This document shows, in pieces, positions 1-8,911 of a stretch of 64,000 nt of DNA. This DNA is from Algoriphagus formosus. GTDB lineage: Bacteria; Bacteroidota; Bacteroidia; Cytophagales; Cyclobacteriaceae. The stretch lies in the NCBI RefSeq assembly GCF_002807035.1, contig NZ_NIUC01000002.1:1-64000 (forward strand), given 5' to 3'. Made by a program: the position numbers and the translations under genes. Within the stretch, counting starts at the first letter, position 1. Each line of letters starts with the position of its first letter. Below the pieces are notes generated by a model. That model searched no databases, had not been told where the DNA came from, and saw only the letters and a list, made by a program, of their open reading frames with translations.

Positions 1-230
1 GTAACCTAATGTACGACCCTTGCGGGCCGCCCTGTCTTTCTTGTTTTGGCTTTTTCTTGCTGTACAACATTTCAAAGAACTTCTCCGGCCTGCTTGCAGG
101 ACGGCTTGTCCAGATCCGCGGCCTCCCGCCGATCCGCTCAAAAAAAGACGCTTCCCGTCCCGTTTTGGCTTGTTTTGGTGTTTTTCGTTCCGGCGCTTCT
201 GCCGGGCTTCTGCCCCGCTTTCGCCGAACA
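1..230 (-). other. rRNA operon leader region (16S gene lies off the left edge)
   Basis: Read on the minus strand, this stretch follows a strong promoter and runs leftward out of the window. It contains a boxA-like antitermination element (AGTTCTTTGAAATGTTGT, complement of 64..81), which in Bacteroidota typically sits just upstream of 16S rRNA. The region is GC-rich and highly structured, unlike the neighbouring intergenic DNA, and has no credible coding frame. I infer that a 16S gene begins shortly beyond position 1. The rRNA itself is not in the window. Confidence 0.6.
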
Positions 231-236
231 GGACTG

Positions 237-266
237 CAAAGGTAAGAACTTTTATTTTCCCGGCAA
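237..266 (-). promoter_or_regulatory. Probable rRNA operon promoter
   Basis: On the minus strand a TTG (264..266) is followed after 19 nt by TACCTTTG (237..244). This matches the Bacteroidota primary sigma consensus TTG-N19-TAnnTTTG exactly. Transcription would start near 230 and run left into the boxA-containing leader. The rest of 267..493 is AT-rich intergenic DNA in which I see no gene. Confidence 0.65.
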
Positions 267-493
267 TATCTGGTGAAAAATAATTTGAAAATCTTTTTTC
301 CAATATCCCCGATGCCTTCTCCCCGCTTTTCAATTCCCCCAGCGCCTTCTGCGCTTTCGGGAGGACAAATATCGCAGGATTTTATTTCTTAACAAATCAC
401 AACCACAACCTTTTTTTACTTTGTCAAGTAAGTGGTTGAGGATAAAGCAGGAATAGATCAAACTTTTTTTTACCCAATCAAAAAATCTGAGGA

Positions 494-1513
494 TTAAAAT
501 CGAAAACCCGGTGGATTGGACATCTTTCGCTTTGCTGGATTTGGGGAAAGCAGATAGCGAATCGATATCTCATGAGCTCCTCCGGTAGCAGTTTGACCCA
601 ACTTTGAAATCAAAAAATCATAACTATATCCAATTTCAATTCCCGACTCAAGACTAATTCCAACCAAGGCAACAATGGACTCACTATTCGGAAGTTGATA
701 TTTTGTCGGAAGACCTCGATACCAAAGCCCGAGAATTAGGGGTTCGAAATAAAACTCTGTTCCTATATCCAACTGAGAAAATGCACCCTGACTTTTATAA
801 TTAAATGCGAAAGCCAGACTACGTTCCTGATTCGTGTTGTTAAAAAAATCATTGATATCACCTGGAGCCAAATCAAATCTTATCCCACCATGAGCGTTAA
901 ACCTGATTGGGAGCGTATTACTCTCTACATCCAAATAACTGATGGGCGGCTCGAGCAAATGGAAAGCCGAGAAACCAAACCAATAACGCTCCCCATAAGC
1001 CAAAATACCCGCATGAGCATCAAAAGCCCGTAATTGACTATCCCCCTCAAATCCCTCTCCAGGAGCCCCGATAATTACTCCCCGATCAATATCTAGCTGC
1101 GTTCCTAAAATGATATCATCAAAAAGAGCATCTCGGGAATAGAAACTACCCTGCATTCCAAATTGCAAAAAGTCAGATTCGGATAGCCGCAAACGATATG
1201 AATAAACCAGTCCTGCCTCCATTACCTGACTTTGAAGGAAACTTTCTCGAGAACCAGTAAAGATCAATCCAAACCCACTGTTAATTTCTTCTTTGAAAAA
1301 ATCGGCATAAGCAGTGTAGGAAATAAAGCTTTCGTCCAAACCGGGCCATTGATTCCTGAAGTTCGCTCCGAGTCGGGCCTGATCGGTGCTACCAGCAAAG
1401 GCGGGGTTCAAATACAAAGGATTTGCATAGAATTGTGAATACTGCACATCCTGGCCTTTTGCAAAAAAGCTAATGAAGATAAACGTAAGGAAAATCCAAT
1501 CTCGATACCTCAT
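494..1513 (-). CDS. PorP/SprF family type IX secretion outer membrane protein
   Basis: Protein of 339 residues with a cleavable signal peptide (about residues 1-20, ending AKGQ). The mature N-terminus (DVQYSQFYANPLYLNPAFAGS) is the hallmark of the PorP/SprF family, and the remainder alternates hydrophobic and aromatic residues as in an outer membrane beta-barrel, ending in an aromatic residue (GFRF). Family members work with the type IX secretion system and are commonly encoded next to proteins with a CHU_C (type B) sorting domain. That is the case here: the start codon overlaps the stop of the upstream CHU_C gene by 4 nt (ATGA), implying translational coupling. I infer that it is the dedicated partner or surface anchor of that secreted protein. 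Confidence 0.9.
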   Translation of the reverse strand: MRYRDWIFLTFIFISFFAKGQDVQYSQFYANPLYLNPAFAGSTDQARLGANFRNQWPGLDESFISYTAYADFFKEEINSGFGLIFTGSRESFLQSQVMEAGLVYSYRLRLSESDFLQFGMQGSFYSRDALFDDIILGTQLDIDRGVIIGAPGEGFEGDSQLRAFDAHAGILAYGERYWFGFSAFHLLEPPISYLDVESNTLPIRFNAHGGIRFDLAPGDINDFFNNTNQERSLAFAFNYKSQGAFSQLDIGTEFYFEPLILGLWYRGLPTKYQLPNSESIVALVGISLESGIEIGYSYDFLISKLGQTATGGAHEISIRYLLSPNPAKRKMSNPPGFRF

Positions 1514-3837
1514 CTAATTAATCGGAATTTTCCTGTCTCAGTAATTGATTCTCCTTCTACCGTTTCAGCATTGATCCTAAAGATATAAAGACCAGCATCC
1601 AAAAGCTTTCCCTCTAGGGTTCCATCCCAACCAGGCCCCTGCAATTCATCTGATCGGAAGAGCAACTCACCCCAACTATTAAAGATCATCAAATCGACAG
1701 CTACTAAGCCTTTGTATTTGGGAGTGAAAGTTTTGTTTTCATCCGCATTGGGTGTGAAGCCAGTGGGTGACATTATTCGGTAGCTCTTGGTAATCAAAAC
1801 CGTCTTTTGGAAAGATTCTTGGCAACCGTACTGGTCCGTAATTGTCAATACAACCTGGAACTCTCCCTTTTTTCCAAAAACATGAATGGGGTTCTGCTCC
1901 GTGGATGTACTTCCATCACCAAAGTCCCAAGACCATTCCACCGCTCGTTCATCAGCAAGCTCGGTAAAAGCAATCGGATCATCAGCAAATATACCTCCGC
2001 TCTCATCATCTCTGATATCCGTTCCCTCTACCACAAAGTCAAAATCTACGGTCAGTGGAATTAATTGGATAAATACCTCCACCTCAGTTGACTGAGTATT
2101 GTAACATTCAAAACCCTTTGGTTTTGCAGTCAACTCGTAAAAACCTCCTAAAGGAACTTGCTCGATCTCTTCATTGAATAATTCTAGGCCGTTTCCTGTC
2201 AGTCGATAGTCATATTCATCCGGCTCATAATTCAATAAAAAATCAAAAACATTTACCGGTTCATTTATTTCACATCCTATGACCGTCCCGGACATTTGTA
2301 GGGAAGGATATTCAGGGAAAAGCACTTGTACTTGATTGGACTTAGCAGGGCAATTCTTTCGATTATAAGCCCAAATCTCATAAAGGCCAGGTTCAAAAAC
2401 CTCCAAATTCGCAGCCGTCTCTCCTTCGAGCAAAGTGCCATCTTTGTACCATTCGTAGCGCTGATAGGCTTCATCTCCTTCGGAAACAAAAACTACACTT
2501 TCACCAGGACAAAGATTAAAAGACTCTTCGATTGGGCTTTCAACTCCTTCGGCTAAAATTCGGACCGGAGCGGGTGATTCCTGAATATTCAAAGTAATCT
2601 TATTTCCCGATGATGCTTTACCATAATTATCTGTGATCGTATAAAAGACTTCTACCTGTTGATCTCTTGTACCCGGATTGGGGAAAAAAGTATAAGCCCC
2701 AGCTTCGCCAGCTCGAATAGTCCCTTGGGGTAGGACCAAAACCTGATTTTCTTCCAGGCATTTTCCCTGATTGCACACATCAGAACTATTCTCCTGAATA
2801 TCCTCCAGCTTTTCAAAAAACTGCAAGCAACGAATCTGAGAATCCTGATTGGGAAGCACTACCTCTTCATCCGTAATGAAATACTGATTTTCTTGACCTT
2901 CACAAGAAGCCACATCTTCAAAATCCACTCCTTTCGGATCAACGAGATCATCATCTGCAGAAACCTCTACAACAAGATTTCTGATTTCATGGAAGTTGGT
3001 AAATCCACCTGTAGAAGCTGAAAATCCGATTTTTAATTCTTTTGGTGGTTGGAAAGCATAGGCTCGATCAAAAATAGCCACCATCCTTGGGTTATTTGGT
3101 TCGGTAGTGACCATCATGTCGACTTTAAATTGATAGCCAACACCTTGCTCCACAGGCTGTAGATCTATAAACACTTTCCGATACCCAACTTGATTGGGAT
3201 CTGTGACCCGTTGTGTACCGGTTCCTCCCGAACTAATTTCAAAAGTCCTTTCTGGGCTTAAGCCTAAGTTGCCTGCATCAAGCGTTCTTCTACCTATTAT
3301 GAAAGGATATCCTGACAATCCATTCCCGGGACCGCGCACCACAACTGTATTGGGAACTAGTGCTTCGCCAACTCCAGGAAAACCTCCATTTTTTCCCTCA
3401 GCAGTATTTCCAAAATTTCCAAACTCATCAAAGCCAATTCCCATATAGGCATTGGTAAGTCCAGGTTCATTGTTTCGCTGTGCATAGCCAAGGGATCCTC
3501 CAAATCCTCCTGGAGCAAAATTTTGGGTCGCGGCATCAAATAAAAAAACAGCTAATCCATCTGCGCGATTTTCAATATCTCCCCCGTAGCTGAAATATTC
3601 GAATTCTACCTTTATGCCATAAACAGATGGAAAAGGAACATCAATATAAACGTAACCACGCTGCTCAGTCTGATTGTTGGTAAGCCTCAAAACCCCATCA
3701 ACCAAAACCGCATCGCCTCCAAAAACTGTATTAGCTTGAGTAGAGCTCGTCTGAAAAGTCTCACAATAGGGAAAGCCAAACTGCCCCTGAGCTTTAAGTG
3801 AAATTAAAAATAAAATAATGAATGCTATCCTTCTCAA
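1510..3837 (-). CDS. Secreted lectin-like/PKD protein with type IX CHU_C sorting domain
   Basis: Protein of 775 residues. In order: signal peptide (1-18); an L-type (legume) lectin-like beta-sandwich (about 20-290, with YCETF near the start and ADGLAVFLFD); a middle region with Ig-like repeats; a PKD domain (about 610-690, WSWDFGDGS); and a C-terminal gliding-motility-associated CHU_C domain (about 690-775, beginning SPTGFTPNADENKTF and containing WDG and AGLYIFRI). The CHU_C domain is a type B sorting signal for the type IX system. The start codon is TTG at 3837: an in-frame stop lies 18 nt upstream and no ATG precedes the signal peptide. The carbohydrate-binding role is inferred from the lectin fold; the ligand is unknown. 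Confidence 0.88.
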   Translation of the reverse strand: MRRIAFIILFLISLKAQGQFGFPYCETFQTSSTQANTVFGGDAVLVDGVLRLTNNQTEQRGYVYIDVPFPSVYGIKVEFEYFSYGGDIENRADGLAVFLFDAATQNFAPGGFGGSLGYAQRNNEPGLTNAYMGIGFDEFGNFGNTAEGKNGGFPGVGEALVPNTVVVRGPGNGLSGYPFIIGRRTLDAGNLGLSPERTFEISSGGTGTQRVTDPNQVGYRKVFIDLQPVEQGVGYQFKVDMMVTTEPNNPRMVAIFDRAYAFQPPKELKIGFSASTGGFTNFHEIRNLVVEVSADDDLVDPKGVDFEDVASCEGQENQYFITDEEVVLPNQDSQIRCLQFFEKLEDIQENSSDVCNQGKCLEENQVLVLPQGTIRAGEAGAYTFFPNPGTRDQQVEVFYTITDNYGKASSGNKITLNIQESPAPVRILAEGVESPIEESFNLCPGESVVFVSEGDEAYQRYEWYKDGTLLEGETAANLEVFEPGLYEIWAYNRKNCPAKSNQVQVLFPEYPSLQMSGTVIGCEINEPVNVFDFLLNYEPDEYDYRLTGNGLELFNEEIEQVPLGGFYELTAKPKGFECYNTQSTEVEVFIQLIPLTVDFDFVVEGTDIRDDESGGIFADDPIAFTELADERAVEWSWDFGDGSTSTEQNPIHVFGKKGEFQVVLTITDQYGCQESFQKTVLITKSYRIMSPTGFTPNADENKTFTPKYKGLVAVDLMIFNSWGELLFRSDELQGPGWDGTLEGKLLDAGLYIFRINAETVEGESITETGKFRLIR

Positions 3838-3881
3838 TCCTTCAACTTTCTGCTAAAATAGGAACCCCTTCGGTGAAAACT

Positions 3882-3912
3882 AAAAAAGCCCCGAAGTTTT
3901 CACCTCGAGGCC
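3882..3912 (-). terminator. Rho-independent terminator of purA
   Basis: On the minus strand GCCTCGAGG pairs with CTTCGGGGC around a TGAAAA loop (two G-T pairs), followed by six Ts. It lies 19 nt past the purA stop. Confidence 0.75.
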
Positions 3913-3930
3913 TTAATTTTTCCTTATAAA

Positions 3931-5202
3931 TCAACGAAGAATCGTCTGAACTCTATCTGGTCCCACTGAAACTAATCGAATGGGAACCTGTAATTCTTTT
4001 TCCAAGTAAGACACATAGCCTTTCAGTTCGGCCGGAAAATCATCGTATGATCTCACCTCATCCAAGCCACAATTCCAACCCGGCAAAGTCTTGTAGATCG
4101 GTGTAGCCTCGATATCTGAAATCTCGAAGGTCAATTTATCTACCACGCTACCATCTTTCAACTGATAATGGGTACAAACTTTGATTTCCTCAAAGATATT
4201 CAGCACATCAGCTTTCATCATAAATAGCTGCGTAACGCCATTGATCATGATGGAGTATTTCAAGGCTGGAAGATCCAACCACCCACAGCGACGCGGTCTG
4301 CCCGTGGTGCTTCCAAATTCATTTCCCTCCTTACGCATAGCCTCTCCAGTATCATCAAAAAGCTCAGTAGGAAACGGTCCACTTCCTACGCGAGTGCAAT
4401 AGGCTTTGAAAATACCGAAAACCTCACCAATCCGAGATGGAGCTACCCCCAAACCAGAACAAGCTCCTGCCGTCATGGTACTACTACTAGTCACGAATGG
4501 ATAGGAACCAAAATCTATATCAAGCAGTGAACCTTGGGCTCCTTCTGCCAAAATCTTTTTACCTCCTGAAAGCGCCTCATTAACCACATATTCACTGTCA
4601 ATTAGATTTAGGCTTTTGACGAAAGTGATTGCCTCAAAAAAGCTTTTCTCCAATTCCGGTAATTCATCCAGAGGAAAATCATAGAAGGATAAAATGGTCC
4701 TATGTTTTTCGAGAAGGGTTTGGTATTTATCATTGAAATCGGGACTTAAAATATCCCCAATCCGAAGCGCAGATCGACCAATTTTATCTTGATAAGTTGG
4801 GCCGATTCCTTTGAGAGTAGACCCGATCTTTTTATCGCCCTTGGACTTCTCGTAGGCCGCATCTAATAATTTATGTGTGGGAACGATGATTGTCGCCTTT
4901 TTGGAGACGACCAGGTTTTTCATATAATCTATCGAAAACTTCCCAAGTCCTTCGATCTCTTTCTTTAGGATTACCGGGTCTAATACCACTCCATTCCCAA
5001 TGATATTCAATATCTGCGAGCGGAAAATACCTGATGGAATCTGATGAAGGACATGCTTGATTCCGTCAAACTCCAACGTATGCCCTGCATTCGGCCCACC
5101 TTGAAATCTGGCGACGATTTCATATTCAGGAGCCAAAACATCCACAATTTTACCTTTACCCTCATCTCCCCATTGGAGACCGAGCAATACATCCATCTTC
5201 AT
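3931..5202 (-). CDS. purA: Adenylosuccinate synthetase
   Basis: Protein of 423 residues, the usual PurA length. It catalyses GTP-dependent condensation of IMP with aspartate, the first committed step from IMP to AMP, in the cytosol. The N-terminal signature QWGDEGKGK (residues 10-18) and GGPNAGHT (about 35-42) form the active site and GTP/IMP loop; GSTLKGIGPTYQDK and the GRPRRCGWLDL segment are also conserved. Two ATGs (MKM) lie at the start; the first is used here and the second would remove two residues. A terminator follows directly. Upstream on the same strand, across 121 nt, lies the STAS protein gene. Confidence 0.97.
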   Translation of the reverse strand: MKMDVLLGLQWGDEGKGKIVDVLAPEYEIVARFQGGPNAGHTLEFDGIKHVLHQIPSGIFRSQILNIIGNGVVLDPVILKKEIEGLGKFSIDYMKNLVVSKKATIIVPTHKLLDAAYEKSKGDKKIGSTLKGIGPTYQDKIGRSALRIGDILSPDFNDKYQTLLEKHRTILSFYDFPLDELPELEKSFFEAITFVKSLNLIDSEYVVNEALSGGKKILAEGAQGSLLDIDFGSYPFVTSSSTMTAGACSGLGVAPSRIGEVFGIFKAYCTRVGSGPFPTELFDDTGEAMRKEGNEFGSTTGRPRRCGWLDLPALKYSIMINGVTQLFMMKADVLNIFEEIKVCTHYQLKDGSVVDKLTFEISDIEATPIYKTLPGWNCGLDEVRSYDDFPAELKGYVSYLEKELQVPIRLVSVGPDRVQTILR

Positions 5203-5323
5203 AATGATGCGGGGATTACTTTACTATCAAAGATTTTTTAAAGGCCGAAATTTGCGATTCAAAGAATCAAAACCAAGTGAAACTTGGGAATAATCATCAA
5301 ATCATTCAAAATTCCTTCTTAAA

Positions 5324-5665
5324 CTAAAATGCAGCTCTAAAATCCTCAACCGAATCATAGACTGAAAAAATATTATTCAACTTAGTAATGATCAAAAGTT
5401 TTTTGACATGCTCTGAAGGTGCAGTCAGATAAACTTCTCCGCCGGCATTCCTCATTTTTGTCAGCATGGTAATCAGTAAGCCTATCCCTGACGAGCTAAT
5501 GTAGCGCACCTCTTTAAGATTTACTACAAATGTTTTAGCACCTTCCTGTATCGCATCGGATACAATCTCTACGAGCTTAGGCCCCATCTCATCACCTATC
5601 AAATCTCCCTGAATGTGTAAATAATGGGCCTTATCGTCCTTTTCTGATTGATAGCTTAGTTTCAT
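5324..5665 (-). CDS. STAS-domain anti-sigma factor antagonist-like protein
   Basis: Single-domain protein of 113 residues of the SpoIIAA/RsbV type. The conserved loop YISSSGIGLL (55-64) contains the serines (57-59) that a partner-switching kinase would phosphorylate; the N-terminal strands and the GGEVYLTAP strand fit the STAS fold. Family members bind an anti-sigma or switch kinase when unphosphorylated and release its target. No kinase, phosphatase or sigma factor is adjacent, so the target cannot be named. Its leader ends in ACAAATTATAAACAG directly before the ATG, a motif shared with the leaders near 53.1 and 56.1 kb. Confidence 0.85.
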   Translation of the reverse strand: MKLSYQSEKDDKAHYLHIQGDLIGDEMGPKLVEIVSDAIQEGAKTFVVNLKEVRYISSSGIGLLITMLTKMRNAGGEVYLTAPSEHVKKLLIITKLNNIFSVYDSVEDFRAAF

Positions 5666-5680
5666 CTGTTTATAATTTGT
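5666..5680 (-). repeat. Leader motif ACAAATTATAAACAG, third copy
   Basis: The 15 nt immediately upstream of the STAS gene match the leader of the 147-residue protein (56144..56158) except for the last base, and the SCO1 upstream region (53092..53106) except for the first. Upstream in the same 180-nt gap are a CTGACCG (near 5782..5788) and a short palindrome CTGC-TTCA-GGCAG, echoing elements found near the other two copies. Confidence 0.45.
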
Positions 5681-5845
5681 TTTTCAAAGGCCACAAACTG
5701 TCTTGTACCGATTCCGAGATCCCTTCTGCTTCAGGCAGTCTTTATTTTATCTTTTAATTTTGGATCGTGATCGGTCAGAAGCCAAATTTTATAAAAAGGA
5801 CCGATCTCCCACTGTATAAAGAAATATTTGAAATCATCCTTGATT

Positions 5846-6319
5846 TTAAGCTTCTGGACTTGGTCTATTTTCGCAATTCTCCTTGTTACAGTTACCATAC
5901 AAAATCAATGAATGATGAAGCACCTTGAAGTTCAAGATATCTCCAACGGTATTTTGGATATTTTGGATGCGTGGATCACAAAACTCCAGGACCTCATTGC
6001 AATCAATACAGATCAAATGATCGTGCTGTTTGTATCCGTAGGATTTTTCGAATTGCGCTAGATTCTTCCCAAACTGATGCTTGGTCACCAAATCACATTC
6101 AACCAATAGATCTAGGGTATTATAAACCGTAGCCCGACTGACCCGATAATTTTTATTTTTCATGCTGATGTAGAGCCCTTCTACATCAAAATGACCGGAC
6201 CGACTGTATATTTCCTCTAAAATCGCATATCGTTCGGGCGTTTTTCGGAGTTTTTGATTCTCCAGATATGCCGTAAATATTCTCTTGACTTCCTCGAAAT
6301 GTGCGGTATTCAAAGACAT
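5846..6319 (-). CDS. Fur-family metal/peroxide-responsive transcriptional repressor
   Basis: Protein of 157 residues with Fur architecture. The N-terminal winged helix (about 10-85) includes [11 protein letters not shown] and the recognition segment [12 protein letters not shown] (61-72). The C-terminal dimerisation and metal domain has the HDHLIC motif (99-104) and two cysteine pairs, C104/C107 and C144/C149, suitable for structural zinc. Whether it senses iron, zinc, manganese or peroxide cannot be decided from this. It lies 51 nt downstream of rel on the same strand. A TATATTTG -7 element without a clear -33 (6336..6343) sits 17 nt before the ATG, so it may also have its own promoter. Confidence 0.92.
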   Translation of the reverse strand: MSLNTAHFEEVKRIFTAYLENQKLRKTPERYAILEEIYSRSGHFDVEGLYISMKNKNYRVSRATVYNTLDLLVECDLVTKHQFGKNLAQFEKSYGYKQHDHLICIDCNEVLEFCDPRIQNIQNTVGDILNFKVLHHSLILYGNCNKENCENRPSPEA

Positions 6320-6370
6320 TTATTTATTTTTTTGTCAAATATAACCCTTGCTGGGGAGAATTAATTCACT

Positions 6371-8596
6371 CTAATCAAATCGAGTTACCTTAATGATCCC
6401 TTCGACCTCTTTGAGGTTTTTCACTAAAGTCTCCAAATGCTCCGTACTGTGAACATAGAGCTTGATTGTCCCCTCAAAAATTCCCGCATCTGAATCTACG
6501 GTAATAGATCGCATATTCACTTTAAGCTCACTGGAAATCACTTTGGTGACATCATTGATCAGCCCCACCCGATCTGTTCCTACAATATGAAGCCCTGCCA
6601 AAAAGGCTATTTCTTTTTGACTTGTCCAGCGAGCTTTGATTACACGGTTTCCATGATTAGAAAGCAACTCCAAGGCATTCGGACAGGATGTTCGGTGGAT
6701 TTTGATTCCTTCATTCACCGTAACAAAGCCAAACACATCATCACCGGGAATTGGATTGCAACACTTGGCCAATATATAATCAACCACATCCATATCTTCC
6801 CCGATCAACAACTGGTCATGATCTGGCCCTTTAAGGCTCTTGATTTCCTTGGTGAAGGTTGATTCATCCCGAACTTTCTCCTGAATAGCCTTATGCTTTA
6901 ACTTTTGATTTTCTCGGAAATCTTTGAAGGATTTGATTGTAGTTGGATCAATAATCCCCTTTCCAACCTTATAATAAAAGTCGTTGGCTGTCTTTAATTC
7001 AAAATAAGCGCGAAGCTTTTCCACTGTCTCGGAGCTAAACTCCATTTTCATTTGCTTCAGCTTACGCTGCACAATCTCTCTTCCGTCTACAATCGCAGAC
7101 TTTTTTTCCTCCCTTAGCGCATCCTTGATTTTAGCTTTTGCACGCGAGGTGACTACATGATTGAGCCAATCTTCTGAAGGCTTTTGCTTATTTGATGTAA
7201 GGATTTCGACCTGATCGCCGTTTTTTAGTTTATGAGTAATCGGCACCAGCTTTTGATTGACTTTGGCTCCGATACATCGGGCTCCCACTTCTGTGTGGAT
7301 TTCAAATGCAAAGTCCAAAGCAGTAGAGCCGAAGGCCAGTACTTTTAAATCTCCTTTGGGAGTAAAAACAAAAACCTCTTCTTGGAAAAGATTTCCCCTG
7401 AAGTCATCCATAAACTCTATGGCATTTCCTTCATTGGATTCGAGCATGCTTCTCACTTGGGTGATCCATTCGTCCAAACCTGAAGTAGTCTTGCCCGGAG
7501 CATCTTTTTCTTTGTATTTCCAGTGTGCCGCGTATCCTCGCTCTGCAATTTCATCCATCCTTCTCGTACGAATCTGAACTTCCACCCACTGACCGAGATT
7601 ACTCATGACAGTGGTATGAAGGGATTCATATCCATTTGAACGAGGTGTAGAAATCCAATCTCGGAGACGGTCTGGATTTGGGCGGTAAAAATCTGTCACG
7701 ATAGAGTACACTTGCCAACAGTCGGCTTTTTCATTTTCCAACTCAGACTCCAAGATAATCCGTACTGCAAAAAGGTCATATACCTCTTCGAAAGGTATAT
7801 TTTGTTTTTTCATCTTGTTGTAGATGGAGTAAACCGACTTAGGCCTTCCTTTAATACTAAATTTGAATCCCTGTCGATTGAGCTCCTCCTCGATGGGCTG
7901 GATGAATTGCCGGATAAATTTATTCCGGTAGGACTTGGACTCATTGATTTTATGAACGATCGCCTTGTAGGTGGTGGTATCGGTAAATTTTAGATACAAA
8001 TCCTCGAGTTCGGATTTGATCGCATAAAGCCCTAGCCTATGTGCAAGCGGAGCGTAGAGATACATCGTCTCAGAGGCGATTTTCAATTGCTTGTGGCGAG
8101 GCATGCTTCCCAGCGTACGCATATTATTCAGACGATCCGCTATTTTGATCAAAATTACCCGGACGTCATCAGAAAGCGTTAGAAGCATTTTTCGGAAGTT
8201 CTCCGCCTGCTGAGAGCTACCATATTCGAACACGCCAGCAATCTTGGTCAAGCCATCAATAATGGTCATGACCTTATGACCAAATTCCCGCTCAATATCC
8301 TCTAGCTCCCAATAGGTATCTTCCACTACATCATGCAAAAGCGCAGCTACTATTGACGTGGTACCCAAGCCAATCTCCTCCACACATACCAAAGCCACCT
8401 CCAATGGATGATAGATGTAAGGTTCGCCAGATTTACGGCGCATATCCTTATGCGCCTCCAAAGACACATTAAAGGCCTTTTTGATGATTTTCGCATCTCC
8501 AGGCTTTAAGATTGGTTTGGCCTGTCGGAGCAGACGACGGTACCTTTTCAGGATTTCTTTTCGCTCTTCTTCTATATCAACTTGGATCATGGACAT
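6371..8596 (-). CDS. rel: Bifunctional (p)ppGpp synthetase/hydrolase (Rel/SpoT)
   Basis: Protein of 741 residues, a long RSH enzyme. The N-terminal HD hydrolase domain keeps its metal ligands (H63, H88-D89 and the E92-D93 pair), so hydrolysis should be active. The synthetase domain (about 230-360) includes KGRPKSVYSIYNKM and EVYDLFAVRI. A TGS domain (about 405-465), a helical and CC segment with the KCCNPIPGDD motif, and a C-terminal ACT domain (about 665-741) regulate the balance and ribosome response. It makes and degrades the stringent alarmone. It is divergent from tRNA-Leu and followed by the Fur-family gene. As the only RSH in the window, and bifunctional, it is probably the main stringent-response enzyme. 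Confidence 0.96.
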   Translation of the reverse strand: MSMIQVDIEEERKEILKRYRRLLRQAKPILKPGDAKIIKKAFNVSLEAHKDMRRKSGEPYIYHPLEVALVCVEEIGLGTTSIVAALLHDVVEDTYWELEDIEREFGHKVMTIIDGLTKIAGVFEYGSSQQAENFRKMLLTLSDDVRVILIKIADRLNNMRTLGSMPRHKQLKIASETMYLYAPLAHRLGLYAIKSELEDLYLKFTDTTTYKAIVHKINESKSYRNKFIRQFIQPIEEELNRQGFKFSIKGRPKSVYSIYNKMKKQNIPFEEVYDLFAVRIILESELENEKADCWQVYSIVTDFYRPNPDRLRDWISTPRSNGYESLHTTVMSNLGQWVEVQIRTRRMDEIAERGYAAHWKYKEKDAPGKTTSGLDEWITQVRSMLESNEGNAIEFMDDFRGNLFQEEVFVFTPKGDLKVLAFGSTALDFAFEIHTEVGARCIGAKVNQKLVPITHKLKNGDQVEILTSNKQKPSEDWLNHVVTSRAKAKIKDALREEKKSAIVDGREIVQRKLKQMKMEFSSETVEKLRAYFELKTANDFYYKVGKGIIDPTTIKSFKDFRENQKLKHKAIQEKVRDESTFTKEIKSLKGPDHDQLLIGEDMDVVDYILAKCCNPIPGDDVFGFVTVNEGIKIHRTSCPNALELLSNHGNRVIKARWTSQKEIAFLAGLHIVGTDRVGLINDVTKVISSELKVNMRSITVDSDAGIFEGTIKLYVHSTEHLETLVKNLKEVEGIIKVTRFD

Positions 8597-8668
8597 ATTA
8601 GAAATTTAACACAAAAATGGTAAGGATGATTTCTATTTCAGAATCTAAAATATTTTTTTCTCGGATGC

Positions 8669-8698
8669 TTGCAAATATTCAGGAAGTACCTACCTTTG
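8669..8698 (+). promoter_or_regulatory. Promoter of tRNA-Leu
   Basis: TTG (8669..8671), 19-nt spacer, TACCTTTG (8691..8698): an exact Bacteroidota primary-sigma promoter, with the same -7 and spacing as the rRNA promoter at 237..266. Initiation near 8704 leaves about 37 nt of leader before the mature tRNA. Confidence 0.7.
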
Positions 8699-8740
8699 CA
8701 TCCACAATTGACAGCCGTACGAAAGTGATACGGTCGAAAA

Positions 8741-8822
8741 GCGGATGTGGCGAAATTGGTAGACGCACTAGACTTAGGATCTAGCGCCGCGAGGCATGGG
8801 GGTTCGAGTCCCTCCATCCGCA
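8741..8822 (+). tRNA. tRNA-Leu (anticodon UAG)
   Basis: The acceptor arm GCGGATG (8741..8747) pairs with CATCCGC (8815..8821), with discriminator A at 8822. The anticodon stem CTAGA/TCTAG encloses the loop CTTAGGA, whose centre TAG reads CUA/CUG leucine codons. The long variable arm (class II) and the GGTTCGAGTCC T-arm fit leucine tRNA. The 3' CCA is not encoded: the sequence continues CACAAATC. An independent promoter and terminator flank it. Confidence 0.95.
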
Positions 8823-8831
8823 CACAAATCG

Positions 8832-8882
8832 AACCCTCAATCACTCCCTGAAAACACTCAGGAAAGCGATTGGGGGTTTTTA
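8832..8882 (+). terminator. Terminator of tRNA-Leu
   Basis: AACCCTCAATC pairs with GATTGGGGGTT around an inner CCTGA...TCAGG hairpin, followed by a T run. It separates the tRNA from trigger factor. Confidence 0.7.
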
Positions 8883-8911
8883 GTTCGAAATCATCATAAA
8901 TATTTTATACG

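Noticed and set aside
9-283. Three overlapping short reading frames at the left edge
   Set aside because: They are plus-strand frames in the GC-rich rRNA leader, overlap each other in different frames, and have no family signature or promoter.
8638-8844. 68-codon minus-strand frame across the tRNA
   Set aside because: It reads through the tRNA-Leu gene and its leader.
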